From positions 11,904,001 through 11,968,000 of the forward strand of contig AP026538.1 of the NCBI GenBank assembly GCA_026075535.2: a stretch of 64,000 bases of DNA, in the 5' to 3' direction. Positions 55,896 to 64,000 of this stretch are shown here, piece after piece (within the stretch, counting starts at the first letter, position 1; each line of letters begins with the position of its first letter). A program made the position numbers and the translations under genes. Source of the stretch: Tricholoma matsutake. Taxonomy: Eukaryota; Basidiomycota; Agaricomycetes; Agaricales; Tricholomataceae. The notes below the pieces were generated by a model, which made no database searches, was not told the DNA's origin, and saw only the letters and a program-made list of their open reading frames with translations.

Positions 55896-58823
55896 TCAAT
55901 TTTTCCTTTTTTTGTGCCATGCATCCAATGGTGGCACCCGCCATTTCTTCTCCTCAATTCCACTCACATCCACTCCAACAACTCCTGACAGCTGAGCACA
56001 AAAAGTATCTGGAGTGGGTGTAAATGATGATGAGGACAGTGCTGAACTTATCAAGGACATGGATGACTCTTGTCTTAGCAATGGCAGCTCACAGGGTTTT
56101 GCTTTTGCCATTAGGAAGCAAAAGTCTTTGACTTCCTTTGAAAGAGCATTGAGTCCCTTCTTTGGCTTGTTACTGGTGCTGCATCATATCTGATTGAGGT
56201 CTTCAATGATGACTGCTGGCAAAACAACACAAGTGTTTGATTGTGACAGAATCCATTCTGGAATCTCACAAAAGTGCTCCCATCTCTTCCAATCCTGAGG
56301 AGACAACATTCCAACCTCAGTATGCATGTCAGTGACAATGGACTCACCCCCGAGCTGTGACCACCCCATTTTGATTGGAAATACTGCTCCATGAGCTGAA
56401 GCAGCGGCTTGATTCCAGTCTGAATTTGTGTAACATTGAAGACAGGCTTGCCAAGGCTGTAACATGCCCAGAGTTCTTGAAGATCATACTGATTGAGGGA
56501 CTTCGAGGGTTGCCAGCAGTCCCAAAGCAGTTCTGGCCACTTCACCAGTGCGAACACTTGATCCTATCAAACTGATTTCTGACCAAGGACTGGTGGCCAT
56601 AAAATGTTTGCCTGACCTGTGGATGTGATGGTAGGTATTCGAGCAGCAGCTTACGACAGTGGCCACCACATACCAGGCATTGTGAATGTGGCAGCAGGGG
56701 GTAGCACTAGGTCGACTTGAGATTTGGCTCAGGGAGTGGCATCTCCTCGCAGAGATTCATTGACAAATGCATGAAGAGTTGAGTCCTCCATTTCATATAT
56801 GCCACTGTTGTCTGGATGGGAGATGGCAATACATCCATAGATTTTGACTGAAGGGAGTAGAGCACTGTCTGATTGCTCAATACCAGCTGTACAAAACTGA
56901 GTTAGATATGAGGTGGTTGAAACTCAGAAACCTTACCTCAGTGAGAATAAGTTTGCATAGAACATCCCTGAGTGGGGGAAAGCACTGCTGTGCATCGTTG
57001 CATCATTTGCATGAACTTCTCCATCTGCACTTTATGATCCTGTAGGAGGGACCAATTCTCTTCCAATGCTTGCTGAAGAGTGTCGTTCTGTAGCCGTGCT
57101 AAATCCATGGAGCTCCCATCAGCAGCGTGCAGTGCTGTGAGCTCTGTTTGAAAAGTTGTCTTCATCCTCTGGACATCTCTGTGTGCAAGAGCAGGCAGTT
57201 TGAATAGTGCTGACTGTGGGCAGAATTCATAGATGGCAGCGCTGCACTAGTCCAAGGTGTTAGATCTATGCGAGAATCAAATGAACAGTGCTTACTTGGA
57301 AAACATAGGGTTGTGCCATCATTATCATTGACCAGTAATTTGCAGCACCAGTCAAATTTTTCTTCCCTAGTGGCAGTCACATACATTTTTGTTTTGTTGT
57401 TGTTTGCCAAAGCACTCACTGACAATCTCTGCATGGACACTCTCAGCCATGGGGCAAACAAGGCTCAAGAATTGTTCCAGAACATGGATGTGATGCCATA
57501 CAAGGTCATACACTTCATGTGCCTTGAACCCATGGGCACCAAGAATTGCCCACATATCAAAATTGACATAAACAATCAAATTGTCCTGGTGGCTCAATGA
57601 GAAACATACCATCTTTGGTAGAGCTGGGGCATATGTGTCGAAGAATGTTTTGCCACACACCCAGCTAAGCTTAGAGGTCTCTGCAGAATCAACATTGAGT
57701 TAAGGAGTGAGTCAACAGAAGAGCAAGCGGACGGAGCAGCATTTACCCCATTGCTTCTTGTTTGTACCCTAGGATGTGACGTGGAAAGTGGACCTTCATT
57801 CTTGAATCAAACCCAGCTTTTGCAAATGCCTGAACATAGAGATTGTATAGATTTTGCTCAGCATATGGTGTAGGTGATTTTGGGCCATGTAGGACACAGG
57901 TCTATAATGTGAGGATATGAGCAAAAATACAGAAAGAAGTGGCGGAAACCTGACCTGATGCCAGCTTTTGTTGATGGACCAGTCAATCTTCAAGAGTTTG
58001 GTGATATCTTCCACATCATGCAGATAGTGATGGTAGAAAGCGAAGGTGCCAAGAGGACACATTTCTGGCCAAAGGTGGGCTATAAAGACCGAGTACACTG
58101 GGTTTATGACCTACATGATGTTAATTTACTTGTGGAAGGCGACTGTGGAGAGAAACGTACTGTTTGCATGCACCTCCCTGCCTTTTCCTTGCCTTGCAGT
58201 CCTAACATGGAGAACATCACAGTTTCTTTGTTTGGATGGAGCATTGTATATGGCTGGAGCTCCTCAAGCTTGAGGGCATGGAGGTCATCACCACGGTTTC
58301 CTGTTGCATTCTGGGCCATCCAGGCAAGGTGACTGTTAATGACTGATCATACTAGGAAAGGTCATTGTGGTTAACTAGGCAGACCTGCAGAATCGACAAG
58401 ATATTTTGCACATTCACAATGTTGGAGAAAACCTAGGGCAATTGCATCCAGCTGCTCCTGTGTCACCTCTGCAATAAAAGTGTTGGTGATGATGTCAGGT
58501 GCATCCTTGCTAGGCACAAGTCCACTATTAAGAATGACATGAGCTTGGATCTGATACGATACTACTGTACCCAGGGGTTCAAGCGCTCACCTTCTTACTC
58601 ACTCTAGAGCTTCATCCATGTGGTTCTTGATGGCATCCCAGACAATAACAGATGTTGCTGGGCATTTGTGTGCAAGACTGGGGGTTTTGGCCACTTGCTC
58701 CTTGCGAATCCGAAGGGCACCAAAAAAAAGCTTCTTGAATTGGGACTGTATTAATGAATGAGCTGTATATACAAACAACCAAATGGGTGTTAAGATCTGC
58801 ACCATGAATGGCATGCCATTCAT
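55896..58823 (-). pseudogene. Crypton-type recombinase (Ndc10-like with GCR1_C-like tail)
   Basis: The minus-strand pieces, read 5' to 3' from high to low coordinates, are SLAHKCPATSVIVWDAIKNH (about 58650), MLGLQGKEKAGRC (about 58200), VFIAHLWPEMCPLGTFAFYH (58090), IDWSINKSWHQVRFP and MCGKTFFDTYAPALPKM (57660). Then follow AILGAHGFKAHEVYDLVW, FLSLVCPMAESVHAEIVS, the coil LQQALEENWSLLQDHKVQME (57050) and YDLQELWACYSLGKPVFN then IKPLLQL (56480), with a Lys/Arg-rich end. This order matches the agaricomycete Ndc10-domain proteins regarded as fungal Crypton tyrosine recombinases with a GCR1_C-type DNA-binding tail. Introns are plausible but several junctions lack consensus. The short catalytic motifs (R ... 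HxxR ... Y) were not all located, so activity is unlikely. Confidence 0.5.
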
Positions 58824-60167
58824 GTGGTGTGCTAATTATAGAACATTGTATGATGTGAAGTTTCCCCTTGTTATTTCTCCCTTTCTAACTCTCCCTTTAT
58901 CTTTTCTCATTGTTACTCACTTAGTATATATATCCACATATACTTACCAAACACCTCAGTCTGTTATACAGTGACTGAGGTGAGTGGACTACATTGCTCG
59001 ATCCATATACTTGATCACTTACTGTACTATTTATAGTTTATGCATGTATCGCTTAGGTACAGTAGTGATCAATATAGTCCATTATACACTGACTGAGTTT
59101 ATGCATGTATCACTTAGGTTGGATCTCTATAATGGGAGAGAAATGAACTCCCCCAAGGAATATGCCAGGGATATCATTCCCTTGACGATCTCGCTTGCAA
59201 TGCTCTGCGCAGAAATTGATGAAACACAAGAGCGAGTGTTCATTGACAATCACATCCTTTATCTCCCCCTTGCACAATGCACATTGAACAAATTCCTAGA
59301 TTGTTACATGTCAGTTTGGTTAACAACAGCAGAAGATGACTGACATACCTCCCACACCTTTACAATAATAGCTTGCTGCATCTTCAGTCCACCAGTGCAG
59401 TGATTTATACACAAGATAATCACAGTGATTCATGAAAAGTATATCCAGATGATGTGAATTGCCCATGTTCATCACATTGTGGAGCAAGGACCTCTGAGAT
59501 TTGACAGACTTGTTGAGCATTGGACATTTGCAGCTGCAGGCTGAGGCGGCATGGCGGTTACACGTGGCAACAAGGTGGGATCAATGGGGATATTGGCATC
59601 CATCAAACAGTAATAGTGTCGGGCTGATTAGATAGGTGTGAGCAAACTTGAAGATTATGATTGAGTCATAGTAGTAGTACAGAGGAAGTAGGTATTTTGG
59701 TAGGTATAGGTAGTGCATTGGAATACCCCTGCCCACAGCCGTGCCCCAGCAGAGGTCACCCAGCATTGTGACCGCCCGCGAGTTGTAAGCGGCCGCCAGA
59801 GTAGCAAAGATCAATTAGTGGATGGATTGAATATTGACATCTGTGACCTGTCCCTTTAATAGTCCACTGGGGTCTCCACATTCCCATTGCCAAATCCATG
59901 CCAATGAGCCAGGTTATCTCAAACTTGCCTGGAGGTGCTGGTGACATGGTGGACAGACCTGGAGTAATCTATGATACAATGAAGTTAATAAATAAATGCT
60001 GTACATGTTAGGTCACTTCACCGAATATGAATCCCAGGAATATGAGCTTCGGCTTGGAACATGACCACTACTGTCAGAAGGCAGCAAGGCCTGCAGCGTG
60101 TCATTCAGATGGTGGTATGACAAACCAGCCATGGGGCTCAGAGGCCGCACATCTAATCTGCTTTTAA
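58824..60167. other. Spacer with a Copia-LTR-like fragment
   Basis: 58955-59110 carries CCTCAGTC ... TGACTGAGG and CACTTACTGTAC, words shared with the Copia LTRs at 11406-11718 and 16680-16950, partly repeated within itself. A plus-strand frame of 119 codons (58984-59343) and a minus-strand piece (PPGKFEITWLIGMDLAMG, about 59930) show no domain that I recognise, though the latter reads like an old exon. Confidence 0.5.
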
Positions 60168-63100
60168 AGAAAGATTAGGGAAGCTACAATCAAGGAAGTG
60201 AAGCTGGAGGAAGGCAAGCAGAAGAATTTTGTGGAAGAGTCCCAGTGAAGGTTTCCCCATTGGTGGACCAAGAATCATTACAATGTATTAGTATCCAAGG
60301 AAACCCAGAGCAAATCAGAAAAGGAAATCAAGGAGGAGTACAACCATTTGGAATCACATGACAAAAAGGAGTACAACTGTTGTCAATCACGTGACAAAGA
60401 AAATTGTCACGCATCATTTCCAAAAACCCCCAAATTCTTTATTTGCTCTGTGCAAATAAAACCTGAAATCACCTTGACTGTGGGACTGAAGACAGTGGAC
60501 ACACATGCAGCTATTGATGTGGAAGCATTGCTTGATAGTGCTGCTACAGGATTATTCATTAATTGGTCCTTAATTACTGGAAACGGTATTAACACATGCA
60601 AGCTGGTGCAACCTATAATGGTGTACAGTATTGATGGAACAGTCAATCATGGAGGAACTATCAAGGAGGAGGTGACTATGGTACTAAAGTATCAGGAGCA
60701 TCAGGAGCGAGCCGTATTCGAGGTGTGCAATCTTGTGAAAACCAATCTAATAATAGGATGTCCGTGGTTACAGAAGCATAATCCTGAAATTGATTGGAAA
60801 ACTGGGAAAGTACAAATGACTTGTTGTCCTAAGGAATGTAATCTGTATGGGAGGAAGATGAAGAAGGAGAAAAGGAAAAAGAAAGAAAAAGAACATCCAA
60901 GGAAGTATTCTGTTACAATGGAGGAAGTGCAGGAGGAAATGCCAAATGAGGAAGTTCTGGTCATGATTGAGAAAGAAGAGCAGAAGCAAACCTTTAGAGC
61001 AATTCATGGAGGACAGTCATGGGACAAGAATATCGTGAAGGTGGAGAAGCCAGTGGAGGAATGGGTGCCAAAAGTGTATCATGAATATCTGTCAGTGTTC
61101 CAGAAGAAGGAGTCTGAGCAAATGCCAGTGCGGAAACCATTGGATCATGTGATCAAGATGAAGCCAGGGTTTGTGCCAAAGAAGTCAAAGGTATATCCGT
61201 TATCTCTGAAGGAACAAGAAGAAGTGGATGCATTCTTGAAGGAGCAATTGCGCAAAGGATACATATGACCTTCGATATCACCACAGACATCACCAATATT
61301 CTTCATGCCAAAGAAAGACCAGAGGAAGAGGATGTGTACAGATTATAGGTATCTGAATGAGTGGACAGTCAAGAATGCATACCCCCTGCTGTTGATCTCA
61401 AAAATAATTGACAAGGTGGGAAAAGCCAAGGTCCTTACAAAATTGAATTTACGATGGGGATACAACAATGTACAAATAAAGAAAGGAGATGAGTGGAAGG
61501 CCGCATTTGCCATGCGTCGAGGATCCTTCGAGCTGCTTGTCATGTTTTTTGGGATGACTAATAGTCCCCCAACCTTCCAAAATATGATGAATGACATTTT
61601 CAAGGACGTAATAGACAAAGGCATGGTAATAATATTTATTGACGACATTCTGATATTCATGGAGGATGAAGAGAATCATGAGGCGATAGTGCAGGAGGTG
61701 TTATGGAGGTTGGTGGAGAATGATCTATTTTTGAAACCAGAGAAGTGTGTGTTTGGGGCAAGCGAGATTGAGTTCCTAGGATTATTGATTGGCCCTGATG
61801 GGATCAAAATGGATCCGATCAAGGTACATGTGATCACAGATTGGCCTGTGCCCACCCATGCCAAGGAGGTTCAAGCCTGCTTGGGACTCACAAATTATTA
61901 TCATCGCTTTGTGCACAATTTTTCTAAAATTGCCACACCCTTACATAACCTTATGCAAAAGGGAGTAGTGTGGAGGTGGGGAGAGCAGCAGCAGACAGCA
62001 TTTGAGGAGTTGAAGAGGAAGTTTGTGGAGGGACCAATATTAGCCCCAGTGGATTTCACATGCCCTTTACAAGTGGAATCAGATGCATCCAATTTTGCTA
62101 CTGGAGCAGTATTATCAATGCTGTGTGAAGATGACAAATGGCATCATTGTGCATATCTGTCCCGAGGGTTGAATGATGTGGAGAGCAATTATGATGTGCA
62201 TGACAAAGAGATGTTGGGGATAATACAAGCATTGGAGGCATGGAGGCATTATTTGGAGGGATGTACACATCAGATTGAGATCTGCACAGATCATCAAAAT
62301 CTGCAATACTTCATGTCCACTAAAAAGCTTAATTGCCAGCAAGTGCATTGGGCACTATTCCTATCACATTTCAATTTTCACTTGGTCCACAAAGCAGGAA
62401 GCTTAATGAGGAAAGCAGATGCATTATCCAGATGTATTGATCATAAAAGGGGGGTGGAGGAGGACAATAAGAATCTTACTTTACTCAAACCCGAATACTT
62501 TTGCATTTGCACTATGCGTCAAGGGCATCTATTTATAGATAGCTTGGAAATGGAAATGTTGTCTAAAATTAGACAATGTTTGGAAATGGACAATGAAGTA
62601 GTGGAAGCTGTGAAAGCTCTGAAGGGAGAGAAGAAAGGTAATATCAAAGGAGATGAATGGGCTGAGGAACAAGGGTTGGTGTTGTTTCAAGGAACAGTGT
62701 ATGTACCGAAGGATCAGGATTTGCGAAGGGAGATCGTCCAGTTACATCACAATATGCCAACTGCCGGACACCCAGGAAGATGGAAGACGTTGGAATTAGT
62801 AATGGGAAATTATTGGTGGCCCGGAATTTCGAAGTATGTGTTGGGGTATGTGGATGGATGTGATACGTGCATGAGGGGGAAGAAATTTCCAGAAAAACGT
62901 GCAGGAAAATTAATGCCAAACCCTATACCTAAAGCGCCGTGGTGAGATATATCTGTGGATTTTATTACTGGATTACCCGAGGCTTAAGGGTACAATGCAA
63001 TATTCGTGGTATGCAACCACTTCGCAAAGGAGGTCCATATTATTCCTACTACTACAGAAACCTCATCATTGGGCCTGGCATGCCTCTATCTAAATCAGGT

Positions 63101-64000
63101 ATGGCGATTACATGGGATACCCAATACTGTTATCTCCGATCACGGACCACAATTTGCTTCCACATTTATGCAAGAACTGAACAACATATTGGGAATTCAA
63201 ACTAAATTATCTATGGCATGTCACCTGCAGACTGATGGGCAGACAGAAAGAATGAACCAGGAGTTGGAGAAGTACCTACGTATGTTTGTCAACTACCGAC
63301 AAACTGACTGGCCTGAATGGCTGGCAATTGCCGAATTTTCCCACAATAACAAATTCCATTTGGCTACTCATATGTCACCCTTTGTTGCGAATTATGGATA
63401 TCATCCTCACATGGGAATAGAACCCAGAAGGGAAGTCAAAGTACAGTCGGTAGAAGACTTTGTATCTAAGATGCAAAAGGTACAAGAGGAAGCAGAGGTG
63501 GCATTGAAGAAAGCACATGATGACATGATGCAACATGTGGATTGTACTCAAGCATGCACTCCAGATTACAAAGTTGGTGACTTGGTGTGGCTAAGTACCA
63601 AGGACCTGAATATTCCATGACCTTTGAGGAAACTTACAGAGAAACAAGTTGGCCCATATGCGATCTCTAAAGTGATCTTGCCTAATGCAGTAGTGCTAAA
63701 ATTACCCCGATCATTCAAGATTGATCCCGAGATTAATGTATCCCGCCTACACCCTTACTGCCTGCCCACTATTCCTGGCCAACAAACTACTCCACAACCT
63801 CCGATAATAGTAGAAGGTGCTCCAGAATACATAGTTGAAGAAATTCTAGACTCATGTCTTTGATGGAAGAAATTGGAGTTCTTAATAAAGTGGAAAAACT
63901 ATACCGACAAAAATAATTCATGGGAACCTGAAGAGAATTGTAAGCAAGTGCGTAACATGATCGCCCAATTCTTTAAATGTAATCCGAATGCTCTGCATCG
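60168..64000 (+). pseudogene. Gypsy D pol: one frame, stopped only by six point mutations
   Basis: A single reading frame runs to the window edge. After a gag-like tail come the protease (ALLDSAATGLFINWSLI; the usual DSGAT is DSAAT), RT (KSKVYPLSLKEQEEVDAFL, GYNNVQIKKGDEWKAAF, catalytic IFIDDILIF near 61640), RNase H (VESDASNFATGAVLSMLC, TDHQNLQYFMSTKKLN) and integrase (HHNMPTAGHPGRWKTLELV ... CDTCMRGK; SVDFITG; VISDHGPQFAS; HLQTDGQTERMNQELEKYL). Next come PDYKVGDLVWLSTKDLNIP and a chromodomain (FLIKWKNYTDKNNSWEPEEN) at the edge. Stops: TGA 60246, 61266, 62943, 63618 and 63861; TAA 62985. No frameshift was found. Gag and the 5' LTR are missing upstream of 60168. Decay is recent and almost purely C-to-T. 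Confidence 0.5.

Noticed and set aside
41193..64000. Alternative genetic code or programmed TGA readthrough
   Set aside because: TGA replaces arginine at many unrelated positions, TGG and TGC also replace arginine, and ordinary TGA/TAG stops end the frames. Mutation explains all of it.

Overview
This window looks like a transposon-dense piece of a basidiomycete chromosome, most likely Agaricomycetes. The reasons are a SNF1-type kinase gene with 50-65 bp GT-AG introns, and family signatures that I know from mushroom-forming fungi: Ngaro-type tyrosine-recombinase retroelements, PIF1-helicase Helitrons, Crypton/Ndc10-like recombinases, RecQ-type C-terminal zinc modules, an XPG-like nuclease and chromodomain Ty3/Gypsy elements. 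I see no rRNA gene, no complete tRNA gene, no CRISPR array and no bacterial operon. All family names come from reading translations and motifs by eye; no database search was run.

Layout. 1-2250: 5'-truncated, broken SNF1/AMPK-alpha kinase gene. 2487-4750: hAT-like non-autonomous element with an 8-bp target duplication and other repeats nested inside it. 4829-11154: decayed Ngaro-type element on the minus strand. 11156-17388: tandem duplication, Copia LTRs and a Copia RNase H relic, TIR elements, and a decayed gene of a dispersed hypothetical family. 17355-19735 and 25290-28155: two direct copies of a composite segment (RecQ-type C-terminus, short ORF, minisatellite, multi-exon gene); a third, partial copy lies inverted at 32800-34640. 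20868-22611 and 30133-32643: two different internal-deletion derivatives of one Helitron. 34650-38515: 5' part of a Gypsy element (A) carrying a 982-bp TIR element. 38516-40459: repeats. 40460-46817: complete but dead Gypsy element (B) with both LTRs and a near-perfect 5-bp target duplication. About 47700-54760: minus-strand Gypsy element (C) with a spliced zinc-cluster gene on the opposite strand between pol and the 3' polypurine tract. 54760-58823: minus-strand XPG-like nuclease and Crypton-type recombinase genes. 60168-64000: plus-strand Gypsy element (D), running off the window.

Unifying signal. Almost every coding remnant is broken chiefly by C-to-T changes. Conserved arginine codons CGA have become TGA, CGG has become TGG and CGC/CGT have become TGC/TGT. 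Two copies of one gene preserve CGA (27872-27874) and TGA (19423-19425) at the same codon, and the two LTRs of element B differ largely at CpG/TpG/CpA positions. This is the footprint of cytosine-methylation decay or a RIP-like process; even the host kinase remnant shows it. The less ordinary items are the antisense zinc-cluster ORF of element C, its repeated (possibly central) polypurine tract, a TIR family with a tRNA-like core, a MITE whose insertion supplies a stop codon, and the triplicated segment.

Note on form: the features were written without confidence values; the uniform 0.5 is a placeholder required by the schema, not an assessment.
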